Assembly (NCBI GenBank): GCA_019635875.1
Contig: JAHBYP010000002.1
Location: forward strand, 372,001-436,000
DNA from: Alphaproteobacteria bacterium
Lineage (GTDB): Bacteria > Pseudomonadota > Alphaproteobacteria > Reyranellales > Reyranellaceae
Reading direction: 5' to 3'
DNA length: 64,000 nucleotides
Within the stretch, counting starts at the first letter, position 1, and every line of letters begins with the position of its first letter. A program made the translations under genes and the position numbers. A model generated the notes under the pieces. The model did no database searches, was not told the origin of the DNA, and saw only the letters and a program-made list of their open reading frames with translations. Positions 15,686-23,190 of the stretch are shown here, piece after piece.

Positions 15686-16359
15686 AGGTTGAAGCCTGGG
15701 CTGGCGGCGGTCGGGCCGCGCGGTGGCTTGCGCAGGGCGGCCTCGATCCACTGCACGGCGTCGATCGGACCGGCGCGCTGCGCGGCGCCCAGCACGGCGA
15801 TCAGCGCCGCATCGCCGTGGTCGCGCCGCCACTTGCCAAGCAGGCTGCGGCATTGGCCGTCGGGCTTGCCGGTCGCACGCTGCAGCCATTGGCGCCCCTG
15901 GTTGAAAACCACCGTCGCCGCGTCCGCCGCGGCCGTCTCCGACGGAACGCCGTTCCCTTCCCCTTCCCCTTCCCTTTCCCCTTCCGCTTCAGCATTGCCC
16001 TCACGCGTGCCGCACGCGTCGTCCACGGGTGCCGGCAGCGTCGACGGCTTCTCCCTGTTGTTGATCAGCTGATGCCTGGCGAAGCTCGGGATGACGCCGT
16101 ACGCCGCACCATCCACTGCGTAGCGGCGCACGAAGCCGTGCTTGAGCAGCGCCTCGAGCACGGCGGCGAAGTCGACATCGTCGAAGGGCAGCACGTCGAG
16201 CTTCAGTACCAGCGGCTGCCAGCGGAAGCGGCCCTCGCGGTCGGCGGCGCACCACAGGCCGGCGAAGGCCACGCGCAGCGGCAGGCCGCTCTCGCGCTCG
16301 GCCGTCCACAGGCCGTGGTGACGGAAGAACTCGGGCTTGATCGTTCGGATACGGGCCAT
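15682..16359 (-). CDS. Phage replication-initiator-like protein (O-protein type)
   Basis: A 225-residue protein opening MARIRTIKPEFFRHH, with LRVAFAGLWCAADREGRF, LEALLKHGFVRRY and SFARHQLINNREKPS. This is the winged-helix DNA-binding start seen in many prophage replication proteins. A low-complexity linker rich in Glu, Gly and Ala (about residues 115-135) leads to a C-terminal helical part, LLGKWRRDHGDAALIAVL and WIEAAL, as in loader or organiser proteins. ATG 16359 with GAGGTGG upstream is preferred to 16377. Its stop overlaps the primase start, consistent with initiator and primase-helicase acting together. Confidence 0.75.
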   Translation of the reverse strand: MARIRTIKPEFFRHHGLWTAERESGLPLRVAFAGLWCAADREGRFRWQPLVLKLDVLPFDDVDFAAVLEALLKHGFVRRYAVDGAAYGVIPSFARHQLINNREKPSTLPAPVDDACGTREGNAEAEGEREGEGEGNGVPSETAAADAATVVFNQGRQWLQRATGKPDGQCRSLLGKWRRDHGDAALIAVLGAAQRAGPIDAVQWIEAALRKPPRGPTAASPGFNL

Positions 16360-16434
16360 CTGCCACCTCGTCGTCAAAGGACGCGGCGGAGTGAGCCAAA
16401 GAAATTTCTGCCGGTAAGCCGGAAATGCCGGAAA

Positions 16435-17127
16435 TCAGGTTTTGCGGGATTTCCGGTCAATCCCGTGCGCCGCGTAGAGCGCGTCGATGCGCTCGCGGAT
16501 GGTGCTCTGGGCCGGCTCGTTGCCGTATTGCTTCATGAACCAGGCCTGCGCCTTGCGCACGAAATCGGCCTTCCGCTCGGGGAAGCCCTCGTTGTAGGCG
16601 GTGGCTCCAGCCCAGCGCGCGAACGCCTCCCAGTCGTACTCGGCCGGCCGCCCGGCGCCGACCCGCGCGCCGCCGGCCCTGGCCGCCACCGTCACGCCAT
16701 CGAACCGCAGGCGCGGGCCGACCAGCGCGTCCTGGGCGAAGTCGATGTCGAGCGTGGCGATGTCCTCGGGCGAGAGCGTGCGCCGCCGCCCGATGCCTTC
16801 GGCCGTCACGACGTGATGGCCGGCCATCAGCACGCGCTTCACGAGCCGCGGCAGGCCGACGGTGAGCCGCAGATAGGCCAGCAGCCGCAGCCGTTCGGCG
16901 AAAAGCTCGCAGGCCTCGCGGAACCGCGGCTCGAGGCTGCCATAGACATGCGCGCCGGGATGCTCGCGCCTGACGCCATAGGCGACATGGCGCTGCGCCA
17001 CCTCGTCGAGGGTGACGGCGGCCACGTCGAAGCGCCACAGATAGCCCGCCGCCTTGCGCCCGATCGGCGCGCCGGCATGGCGGCGGGCGAAGTCCCACAG
17101 GCTCCACGGCCCGGCATCGTCGCTCAT
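16435..17127 (-). CDS. Unknown protein of the phage-type replication block
   Basis: A 230-residue protein not assigned to a named family. The N-terminal third (WSLWDFARRHAGAPIGRKAA) and middle look helical. The C-terminal third, VGAGRPAEYDWEAFARW, with FVRKAQAWF and STIRERIDALY, resembles a conserved tail seen in phage regulatory or DNA-binding proteins with helix-turn-helix character; this is weak. It is the first gene of the leftward block 17127-13437 and lies 75 nt before the initiator-like gene. Confidence 0.55.
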   Translation of the reverse strand: MSDDAGPWSLWDFARRHAGAPIGRKAAGYLWRFDVAAVTLDEVAQRHVAYGVRREHPGAHVYGSLEPRFREACELFAERLRLLAYLRLTVGLPRLVKRVLMAGHHVVTAEGIGRRRTLSPEDIATLDIDFAQDALVGPRLRFDGVTVAARAGGARVGAGRPAEYDWEAFARWAGATAYNEGFPERKADFVRKAQAWFMKQYGNEPAQSTIRERIDALYAAHGIDRKSRKT

Positions 17128-17581
17128 GCCCGATGCTATCGCCTGCCGGTCGCGGGTGACACCCCGCCGTCATCCTCGGGGCCGTCCGCGGCCCCTGTAG
17201 CGCAGCGAGGGATCCAGGTCGGCCGTAGATCCCTCGCTTTGCTCGGGATGACAGCAGTGGCCCGAACGGCACCGCCATTGTAATTGTCCCCGCCGGGGCC
17301 TATTTCTACAGCACGGCGACGGGCTTCACGCCGTTGCGCGCGGATCAGAGCCGCCGCAACGTCACCCGCCGTCCCACACGAACACGCACGAAGGCCCGTG
17401 ATCGCGCTGGAGCTGCCCGGTAGTGCCCGTGGCGGCTGTGCCTGACACCGGATCGACGACCTTCATCTTCTGAACGACGATCGCCTGGCGTCGAGTGCCC
17501 GGGAGGCCGACGCGGCAGGGGCCGCGGCGGCACGGGACGCGTCCGCCCGCTTTCGGACGCCTCGGATCGGTGGAGCGAGCC
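17128..17581. other. Intergenic stretch holding an R2 element
   Basis: The 454 bp contain R2c (17169-17253). A 34-codon minus-strand frame at 17362-17466 (MKVVDPVSGTAATG...) has the look of a short protein but no ribosome-binding site, so it is not called. Divergent promoters for the phage-type block and the desaturase cassette should lie here; no clear -35/-10 pair was recognised. Confidence 0.5.
17169..17253. repeat. R2 palindromic repeat, copy c (with inserted GC arm)
   Basis: R2 ends are present (GTCATCC... and ...CGGGATGACA), but the left arm is interrupted by GGGGCCGTCCGCGGCCCC, itself a hairpin. The same insertion occurs in the copy at 20953-21012. Confidence 0.75.
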
Positions 17582-17767
17582 ATGAAGGCACACAAGTTCA
17601 AGGTCGGCGACTATGTGCGCATCGCCTCGCGCATCGTCTCGGCGGTGCCCCCCGGCCGCTACCAGGTCGTCCGCCTGATGCCGCCGGAGGGCGACCACAA
17701 CCAGTACCGCGTGCGCTTCGTCGACGACGGCCACGAACGCATGGTCAAGGAGTCCGACCTCAGTTGA
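17582..17767 (+). CDS. Small conserved protein, KOW/SH3-like
   Basis: 61 residues: MKAHKFKVGDYVRIASR, then PPGRYQVVRLMPPEGDHNQYRVRFVDD and a basic-acidic tail. The KVGDYVRI...Y-x-VVRLMP pattern fits a small SH3-like barrel. GGAGCGA precedes the ATG. The stop overlaps the TTG start of the desaturase gene by 4 nt, so desaturase translation is probably coupled to it. Function unknown. Confidence 0.65.
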   Translation: MKAHKFKVGDYVRIASRIVSAVPPGRYQVVRLMPPEGDHNQYRVRFVDDGHERMVKESDLS

Positions 17768-18774
17768 GCGCCGCCGACGCCGATTCGATCCGCCGCACGC
17801 TGCGCGCCCACCAGGCACCGCATCACGGCCGCAGCGCCGGACAGATCGCCGTCTCGTTCGCCTGCTTCATCGGCCTGTGCGCGCTGATGTACGTCCTGGC
17901 CGACATCTCGACCTGGCTGACCTTGGCGCTGGCGCTGCCCGCCGCCGGTTTCGTCGTGCGCATCTTCATCCTGCAGCACGATTGCGGCCACGGCGCGCTG
18001 TTCCGCTCGAGGGGGCTCAACGACTGGACCGGCCGGCTGTGCGGGCTGGTGACGCTCACGCCCTACGCCAGCTGGCGGCGCCAGCACGCGCTGCACCACG
18101 CCAACTGGAACAACCTCGATCGCCGCGAGAGCGGCGCCGACATCTACTCGACCTGCCTGACGATCGCCGAGTACCGCGCGCTCAAGCCGCTGCGCCGCCT
18201 GGGCTACCGGCTGCTGCGCCATCCGCTGATCGCCCTGGTGCTGCTGCCGCCGCTGGTCTTCGTCGCGCTCTACCGCGTGCCGTTCGACACGCCCGCCTCG
18301 TGGCGGCGCGAGCGCCTGTCGGTGCACTTCACCAACCTGGCGCTGCTCGCGCTGTTCACGACGATGGGCCTGACCCTGGGCTTCGCCAATGTCGCGCTGG
18401 TGCAGCTGCCGATCATGGTCGTCGCGGCGATCATCGGCGTCTGGCTGTTCTCGGTGCAGCACCGCTTCGAGGGCACCCAGTGGTTCCGCCGCGACACCTG
18501 GAGCGCGCAGGCGGCCTCGCTGCGCGGCTCGTCCTTTCTGCGCCTGCCCGGCCTGCTGCGCTGGTTCACCGGCAATATCGGCTATCACCACGTCCATCAT
18601 CTCAACGCGCGCATCCCCAACTACCGGCTGGCCGACTGCCACGACGCCAGCCCGGCGCTGCGGCGGGTGCCGACGCTCGGGCTGGGCGCGGCGCTGCGCT
18701 CCAGCGGCTGCTGGCTGTGGGACGAGGAAGGCGGCCGCATGGTGGGCTTCGCCGCGGCGCGCAGGCGGAAATGA
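17764..18774 (+). CDS. Membrane fatty-acid desaturase
   Basis: A 336-residue integral membrane di-iron desaturase. It has all three histidine boxes: HDCGH (near residue 77), HALHH (near 113) and HVHH (near 280), with hydrophobic segments between. It introduces a double bond into acyl chains of membrane lipids using O2. The only sensible start is TTG 17764, overlapping the upstream stop (TTGA); no ATG occurs until well into the first membrane segment. The stop in turn overlaps the next gene (ATGA), making a three-gene coupled cassette. Confidence 0.88.
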   Translation: MSAADADSIRRTLRAHQAPHHGRSAGQIAVSFACFIGLCALMYVLADISTWLTLALALPAAGFVVRIFILQHDCGHGALFRSRGLNDWTGRLCGLVTLTPYASWRRQHALHHANWNNLDRRESGADIYSTCLTIAEYRALKPLRRLGYRLLRHPLIALVLLPPLVFVALYRVPFDTPASWRRERLSVHFTNLALLALFTTMGLTLGFANVALVQLPIMVVAAIIGVWLFSVQHRFEGTQWFRRDTWSAQAASLRGSSFLRLPGLLRWFTGNIGYHHVHHLNARIPNYRLADCHDASPALRRVPTLGLGAALRSSGCWLWDEEGGRMVGFAAARRRK

Positions 18775-19076
18775 AGTACCTCGGCGCGCTTCGCGGCAGC
18801 GGCACGCTCGTCTCGCCCGAGGGCACGCTGGGCGACGCCGCCTACGAGATCGACGGCTACCTGCTGAAGCCCGGCGAGATCGCCGCCTCGGGCGAGCTGC
18901 GCATGGCGCCGGACGATCTGGCACGCGCCTTCGGCCTGCGCCATCTGCGCCTGCGCACGGAGGACGGGCGCGAGCTCACGGTACGCTTCACCGCGCGCAA
19001 GCTGCCGCCGGCCAGCCCCGTCGCCCACGCCGATTTCGGCGGCGACCTGCCGCAAGCCGGCGCCTGGGGCCGCTGA
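18771..19076 (+). CDS. Hypothetical protein coupled to desaturase
   Basis: A 101-residue protein, MKYLGALRGSGTLVSPEG, with DGYLLKPGEIAASGELRMAP and LRLRTEDGRELTVRF. It looks like a small beta-barrel without membrane segments. The ATG overlaps the desaturase stop, so it is expressed together with it. No family recognised. R1d begins 7 nt after its stop. Confidence 0.6.
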   Translation: MKYLGALRGSGTLVSPEGTLGDAAYEIDGYLLKPGEIAASGELRMAPDDLARAFGLRHLRLRTEDGRELTVRFTARKLPPASPVAHADFGGDLPQAGAWGR

Positions 19077-19083
19077 GGTCTTA

Positions 19084-19202
19084 CCTTCCCCCGGAGGGGG
19101 AAGGTGGCGCGCAGCGCCGGATGGGGGATGCCTCAACACATCAGGTATCCGTCTTCGACATCCCCCTTCCGCCCTTCGGGCAGCTTCCCCCTCCGGGGGA
19201 AG
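19084..19202 (-). repeat. R1 bipartite repeat, copy d (B-left, A-right)
   Basis: Full R1 element 7 nt after the stop at 19076. The type-B stem is on the left and type A on the right. Confidence 0.85.
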
Positions 19203-19229
19203 AGAATTCAGCAGCCGGACTTCGCCGCC

Positions 19230-19288
19230 GTTCGGGCCGCGTCGCTCCAGCGACGCATCATGAGCGCCGCTGGAGCGGCGCGGCCCCA
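19230..19288. repeat. R3 repeat, copy 1
   Basis: A 59-bp imperfect palindrome, GTTCGGGCCGCGTCGCTCCA to its inverted end GGAGCGGCGCGGCCC. The second copy, in the same orientation, lies at 20336-20396, so the two flank the substrate-binding-protein gene as direct repeats. Confidence 0.85.
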
Positions 19289-19316
19289 AGACATCCGCCA
19301 GATCACATGCGATCGC

Positions 19317-19360
19317 CCTTCCCCGCCTCCGGGCGCGCTAGCGCGCCCTTGGGGGGAAGG
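19317..19360. repeat. Solitary R1-like hairpin with palindromic loop
   Basis: CCTTCCCC and GGGGGAAGG arms enclose GGGCGCGCTAGCGCGCCC, a perfect 18-bp palindrome. It ends 7 nt from the stop of the minus-strand substrate-binding-protein gene and could act as its transcript end. Confidence 0.6.
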
Positions 19361-19367
19361 CATGGCC

Positions 19368-20315
19368 TCACTCGATCACTTCGTCGGCGCGCACGAGGAC
19401 CGACAGCGGGATCTCGACGCCCAGCGCGCGGGCCGCCTTGAGGTTGACGACCAGCACGTACTCGGTCGGCAGCTCGACCGGCAGGTCGGCCGGCCTGGCG
19501 CCCTTGAGGATGCGGTCGGCGAACTGCGCCAGCCGGCGCTCGATTTCCTGCCGGCTGGCGGCGTAGGCCAGCAGCCCGCCCTCCCCGGCGAAGAGCTCCC
19601 ACGGCGAGGCGGTCGCGATCCGCCGCGCATTGGCCAGGGCGACGGCGTGGCGGCGGCGCATGCTGGGTTGCACGATCAGCGCCCGCACGCCTTCGCGCTC
19701 GAAGGCGGCGAAGGCGGCTTCGTAGTCGTCGGACGCCCTGGCGCGCTCGACATGCAGGGTCACGCCGGTCTGGCGCGCCGCGTTCTCGAGCAGCTCCAGG
19801 AAATGCACCGTGAACGGATCGCCGTCGTTGGCCAGCACGCCGATGCGGCTCGCGCCGGGCACCGCCTCGCGCACCAGGGAGAGCAGCTTGGCGCTGAGCT
19901 CGGGCGTGGCCCCCGCCATGCCGGTGATGTTGCCGCCGGGACGCGACAGCGAGGTGACCAGGCCGGTGCGCACCGGGTCGCCCGAGGCCATGACGATCGG
20001 GATCGTGGTCGTGGCCGCGCGCGCGGCGAAGACCGACGGCGTCTGCGTCGCCACGATGACGTCGACCGGCAGGCGCACCAGCTCGGCGGCCAGCGCCGGC
20101 AGGCGCTCCGCCTGGCCCGCGGCGGCGCGCACCTCGAAGGCGACGGTGCGGCCCTCGACATGGCCCAGCTTGCGCAGCTCGTTGCGCATGCGCCCGAGCA
20201 GCGGCTCGGCGTTGCCGGGGAACAGGAAGCCGATGCTCGGCAACTTGCCGCCCTGCGCCCGCGGCGACGAAGGCAGCGCCGCCAGCGATGCGAGAAGCAG
20301 GACACGACGCCTCAT
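19368..20315 (-). CDS. ABC transporter substrate-binding protein (PF04392 type)
   Basis: A 315-residue periplasmic binding protein of the YqhX/TrpX-like class, with a short signal sequence (MRRRVLLLASLAALPSSPRA). Motifs are PSIGFLFPGNAEPLLGRM, VDVIVATQTPSVFAARAATT, IPIVMASGDPVRTGLV and SLSRPGGNITGM, the last being diagnostic of this family. Orphan members without permease genes are common in alpha- and betaproteobacteria; none is adjacent here. The ligand is unknown. The gene is flanked by two direct R3 repeats and by repeat hairpins at its 3' side. Confidence 0.85.
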   Translation of the reverse strand: MRRRVLLLASLAALPSSPRAQGGKLPSIGFLFPGNAEPLLGRMRNELRKLGHVEGRTVAFEVRAAAGQAERLPALAAELVRLPVDVIVATQTPSVFAARAATTTIPIVMASGDPVRTGLVTSLSRPGGNITGMAGATPELSAKLLSLVREAVPGASRIGVLANDGDPFTVHFLELLENAARQTGVTLHVERARASDDYEAAFAAFEREGVRALIVQPSMRRRHAVALANARRIATASPWELFAGEGGLLAYAASRQEIERRLAQFADRILKGARPADLPVELPTEYVLVVNLKAARALGVEIPLSVLVRADEVIE

Positions 20316-20335
20316 CCGATCTCCCCCGCTCCTGC

Positions 20336-20396
20336 GTTCGGGCCGCGTCGCTCCAGCGACGCATCATGAGCGCCGCTGGAGCGGCGCGGCCCGAAC
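20336..20396. repeat. R3 repeat, copy 2
   Basis: Nearly identical to 19230-19288 and in the same orientation, ending GCGGCCCGAAC. It lies just upstream of the substrate-binding-protein start, within its probable leader. Confidence 0.85.
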
Positions 20397-20467
20397 GGCA
20401 CCGGCAGCGACGCTGCTGACGGTCCGCGGCGTTGTCAACGGCCGCGCCGCTGGCGGAGAATGCCGGC

Positions 20468-20818
20468 ATGGTCGCCAGCGCCGGCTTCGCCGAATTCCTC
20501 AAGGAGCAGCTCGAGACGCTGGGCCGCGTCTCGATGCGCCGCATGTTCGGCAAGACCGGCGTGTTCTGCGACGGGGTGATGCTGGGCGTCGTCAGCGACG
20601 ACACGTTCTATGTCCGCGTCAATGCGCAGAACCGCGCGCTGTTCGCCGAGGCCGCGTCGTCGCCGCCGCTGAACTACGCCAAGGGCGGCAGGCTGATCGA
20701 GCTGGCCTTCTGGCGCGTGCCCGAGCGGCTGATCGACGAGCCCGACGAGCTCATCGACTGGGCGCGCGCCGCGCTCGCCGCGGCCCGCCGCGCGGCGACG
20801 AAGCGGCGGAAGAAATGA
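20468..20818 (+). CDS. TfoX/Sxy N-terminal-domain protein
   Basis: A 116-residue single-domain TfoX-N protein: EFLKEQLETLGRVSMRRMFG, then GVFCDGVMLGVVSDDTFYVRV, ending WARAALAAARRAA and a basic tail KRRKK. In gammaproteobacteria TfoX/Sxy controls competence genes, but this short form, lacking the C-terminal domain, is widespread and its role is not established. ATG 20468 with GGAGA upstream is preferred to TTG 20432. R1e starts 3 nt after the stop. Confidence 0.85.
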   Translation: MVASAGFAEFLKEQLETLGRVSMRRMFGKTGVFCDGVMLGVVSDDTFYVRVNAQNRALFAEAASSPPLNYAKGGRLIELAFWRVPERLIDEPDELIDWARAALAAARRAATKRRKK

Positions 20819-20821
20819 GTC

Positions 20822-20940
20822 CCTTCCCCCGGAGGGGGAAGGTGCCCGAAGGGCGGAAGGGGGATGTCGAAGACGGACATCGGTTTCGTTGAGGCATCCC
20901 CCATCCGGCGCTGCGCGCCACCTTCCCCCTCCGGGGGAAG
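20822..20940 (+). repeat. R1 bipartite repeat, copy e (A-left, B-right)
   Basis: Full R1 element 3 nt after the TfoX-like stop, the closest such spacing in the window. Confidence 0.85.
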
Positions 20941-20952
20941 ATATCGGAGCGA

Positions 20953-21012
20953 GGAGCCCGTCCCTGGATCCCTCGCTGCGCTCCAGGGCCGCGGACGGCC
21001 CCGAGGATGACA
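20953..21012. repeat. R2 repeat, copy e (right half with GC insertion)
   Basis: Contains CTGGATCCCTCGCTGCGCTC followed by the GGCCGCGGACGGCC arm and ends GGATGACA. It is the mirror of the insertion-bearing arm of copy c. Lies 27 bp from the stop of the acyl-CoA-dehydrogenase-like gene. Confidence 0.65.
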
Positions 21013-21038
21013 GGTGGGTCCGATCGACCGCCCAATGC

Positions 21039-22196
21039 TTACAGATGCTGCAGCTTGTTCTCGGTGCCCAGCAGGTGGCGGCCGACCATCTCGAGGTGGG
21101 GCGGCAGGGCCTGCAAATGCTGGCTGGCGCTCATGGCGTCGCGGAAGCGGCGCTCGAAGGGCTGGGCGTCGAGGATCGCCGTGGTGCCGGCGGCGCGGTA
21201 GGAGGCGATCGACACGTCGGTGGCGGCGTTCATGCCCCAGGTGGTCGCGAGCCGCAGGCGGACGCGCCGGTCGGTGTCGAGCGTGCCCGAAGCCGCCGCG
21301 TCGTAGGCCTGCACCAGCGCCTCGTGCAGGAAGGCGCGCGCGGCGGAGAGCTTGGCTTCGAGATTGGCGATCTCGCGCTGGATGGCGTCGTTGCGCGCCA
21401 TGATGCTGGTAGCGGCGCGGCTCTGCTTGCCGCGCGCCAGCTCGATATAGGTTTCCAGCATGCGCCGCCCGACGCCCAGGGTGACGGCGCAGAAGCCGGT
21501 GGCGTAGAGCAGGGTCGACATGATGGTGTAGAGCGGCCCGCTCTCGCGGCGCTCCTCCAGCGCCTCGCGCGCCGGCGCCCAGCCGTCGGGCACGAAGAGG
21601 TCGCTCACCGTGTAGGTGTCCGAGCCGGTGCCGCGCAGGCCCAGCACGTACCAGTCGTCGGTGATCTGCGCATCGCTGCGCCTGAAGACGAAGCTGCGAT
21701 CGTCGGGCCTGCCGTAGAGCATGCGCGGCGTGCCGTCGGGGTTCTGCACCGCGCTGTGCGCGCCGAGATAGTTGGTGTGGCGTCCGCCGCTGGCGAAGCT
21801 CCAGGTGCCGCTCAGGCGATAGCCGCCCTCGACGCGGATCGCCTTGCTCATGTTGTGCCGCGCGCCCCAGGCCAGGCCCTCGCGCGCGCTGCCGAAGGCG
21901 GTCATCGCCGCCTCGCGCGACATCGCCGCCGCCGAGGTCGCCGAGGAGACGTTGGACTGGTTGACGAACCAGGCGACGCTCGCGTCCGCCCAGGCCAGTT
22001 GCTCGCAGGCCTTGCAGTAGTCGAGCAGGTGGATCTCCTGGCCGCCGAGGGATTTCGGCAGCAGCAGGCGCAGCATGTCGGCGGCGAACAGCGCCTCGAC
22101 CACCTCCGGTGTCAGCTCGCGGCGGCGATCCATCTCCGCGCCGTGCGCGTCGAGCAATGGCTGCAGGTCGCGGGCGCGCGCCTCGGCGGTCTTCAT
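21039..22196 (-). CDS. Acyl-CoA-dehydrogenase-fold flavoprotein, probable monooxygenase component
   Basis: A 385-residue protein with acyl-CoA dehydrogenase architecture. Motifs are LTPEVVEALFAADMLRLLLP, LGGQEIHLLDY, WADASVAWFVNQ, GYRLSGTWSFASGGRHTNYL (the flavin-binding beta domain) and a C-terminal helical domain with AGTTAILDAQPFERRFRDAM. The GTWSFASG pattern and the terminal H-x-x-Q resemble the reduced-flavin monooxygenases HsaA, DszC and HpaB-like enzymes rather than true beta-oxidation dehydrogenases. The partner reductase is not adjacent. ATG 22196 has GGGGAGA upstream. The substrate is unknown. Confidence 0.8.
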   Translation of the reverse strand: MKTAEARARDLQPLLDAHGAEMDRRRELTPEVVEALFAADMLRLLLPKSLGGQEIHLLDYCKACEQLAWADASVAWFVNQSNVSSATSAAAMSREAAMTAFGSAREGLAWGARHNMSKAIRVEGGYRLSGTWSFASGGRHTNYLGAHSAVQNPDGTPRMLYGRPDDRSFVFRRSDAQITDDWYVLGLRGTGSDTYTVSDLFVPDGWAPAREALEERRESGPLYTIMSTLLYATGFCAVTLGVGRRMLETYIELARGKQSRAATSIMARNDAIQREIANLEAKLSAARAFLHEALVQAYDAAASGTLDTDRRVRLRLATTWGMNAATDVSIASYRAAGTTAILDAQPFERRFRDAMSASQHLQALPPHLEMVGRHLLGTENKLQHL

Positions 22197-22270
22197 CGGC
22201 TCTCCCCTGCTCCTGCCGCCCATGCTGTAGGATGGCGCGACCATAAGACAGCGGGAGGAGGCAAGAGGCC

Positions 22271-22618
22271 ATGCCCATCGCAGCAAAGTACCTGTTCATC
22301 GTCAGCATGGATGTCGCGCCGGAGAAGGAGGCGCTGTTCAACGAGATCTACGACGAGCATGTCGCTTTCATCAAAGCCGTGCCCGGCGTGCACGGCGTCA
22401 CGCGCTGGAAGACCGAGCCGGCCGCCTTCGTCATCGCCGGCGAGATCAAGCCGATCGATGGCGCCGGCATGGCGCGCTACACCGCGCTCTACGAGCTCGA
22501 CAGCCCGGACATCCTGGTGAGCAAGGCATGGGGCGAGGCGTCGGAAAAAGGCCGCTGGGCCGCCGAGATCCGCCCGCACACGTTCAACCGCAGCCACGTG
22601 GTGCGCAAGGCGGTGTGA
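22271..22618 (+). CDS. Small alpha/beta-barrel protein (DUF4286/EthD-like)
   Basis: A 115-residue protein: KYLFIVSMDVAPEKEALFNE, YDEHVAFIKAVPGVHGVTRW, YTALYELDSPDILVSKAWGE and a C-terminal RPHTFNRSHVVRKAV. The spacing of D-x-x-x-E, H and ALYE fits a dimeric alpha-beta barrel of the DUF4286 or EthD sort, often found beside oxygenases. It is divergent from the flavoprotein at 22196 with a 74-bp shared promoter gap, so co-regulation is plausible. The left end of the DUF559 element lies 9 nt after its stop. Confidence 0.7.
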   Translation: MPIAAKYLFIVSMDVAPEKEALFNEIYDEHVAFIKAVPGVHGVTRWKTEPAAFVIAGEIKPIDGAGMARYTALYELDSPDILVSKAWGEASEKGRWAAEIRPHTFNRSHVVRKAV

Positions 22619-22627
22619 CTCTTCACT

Positions 22628-23187
22628 CCCTCTCCCCGCCTGCGGGGAGAGGGTCGGGGTGAGGGGCTGTATCCAGTGGCGCACGATCGCCGTGCGCAAC
22701 CTTGCTCAACCCTCACCACCCCTCTCGCCGGCTGACCGGGCCGCACGAGCGATCGTCATGAGCGCGCCTTCGACGTTGCCCAGAACCTCGTTGTTCCATA
22801 GCCGCAGAATGCGATAGCCGGCCTCGCTGATCGCCGCGTCGCGCCGTTCATCATACGCGCTGTCGGCGTGCTGTCCGCCGTCGAGTTCGACGACCAGCTT
22901 GGCGTCGCGGCAGACGAAGTCGGCGAAGTATGGGCCGATCGGCTCCCGCCGCACAAATTTCAGGCCATCGAGTTGTCGGCCGCGCAACGCCGCCCAAAGA
23001 ATGCGCTCGGCATCGGTGGAGTCGCGGCATAGCCGTCGTGAACGCGTAGTTCGTGCCAAATAGGCGCCGCGGAGGATGCGCATGCCGGCATGATACGCGA
23101 GTCGCAGTTCTCTTCCATGAACCGACGGTTGTACGTCACCTCGAACAGCCCCTCACCCCAACCCTCTCCCCGCATGCGGGGAGAGGG
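22628..23187 (-). mobile_element. Candidate DUF559 mobile element with 43-bp inverted ends (R4 long form)
   Basis: Left end 22628-22670 and right end 23145-23187 are inverted copies matching at 41 of 43 positions. Each consists of a strong hairpin (CCCTCTCCCCG...CGGGGAGAGGG) plus GGGGTGAGGGGCTGT. The only gene inside is the DUF559 endonuclease gene. The left subterminal part (22671-22706) recurs in the gene-less element at 4571-4691. Both outer ends lie next to stop codons (9 nt from 22618, 3 nt from 23191). No target duplication was recognised here. Confidence 0.6.
22706..23083 (-). CDS. DUF559 (Vsr-like) endonuclease domain protein
   Basis: A 125-residue protein with the DUF559 core: TDAERILWAALRGRQLDGLKF, then RREPIGPYFADFVCRDAKLV, VELDGGQH and GYRILRLWNNEVLGNVEGAL. 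The D...E-x-D-G-x-Q-H arrangement is that of very-short-patch-repair-like, PD-(D/E)XK-type nucleases; activity is inferred. The stop codon and last residues (ERGGEG) are read from a degenerate R4 right-end sequence, and the gene as a whole lies between two inverted R4 ends. It may be the gene that mobilises these repeats or merely a passenger. Confidence 0.8.
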   Translation of the reverse strand: MRILRGAYLARTTRSRRLCRDSTDAERILWAALRGRQLDGLKFVRREPIGPYFADFVCRDAKLVVELDGGQHADSAYDERRDAAISEAGYRILRLWNNEVLGNVEGALMTIARAARSAGERGGEG

Positions 23188-23190
23188 AGG

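Noticed and set aside
17345..17601. Small minus-strand gene in the intergenic region
   Set aside because: The last 34 codons look protein-like, but there is no ribosome-binding site and no recognised homology; recorded as part of the intergenic entry only.
22960..23175. A short minus-strand frame beginning MRGEGWGEG
   Set aside because: Its start is the translated R4 right end and the rest overlaps the DUF559 gene in another frame.
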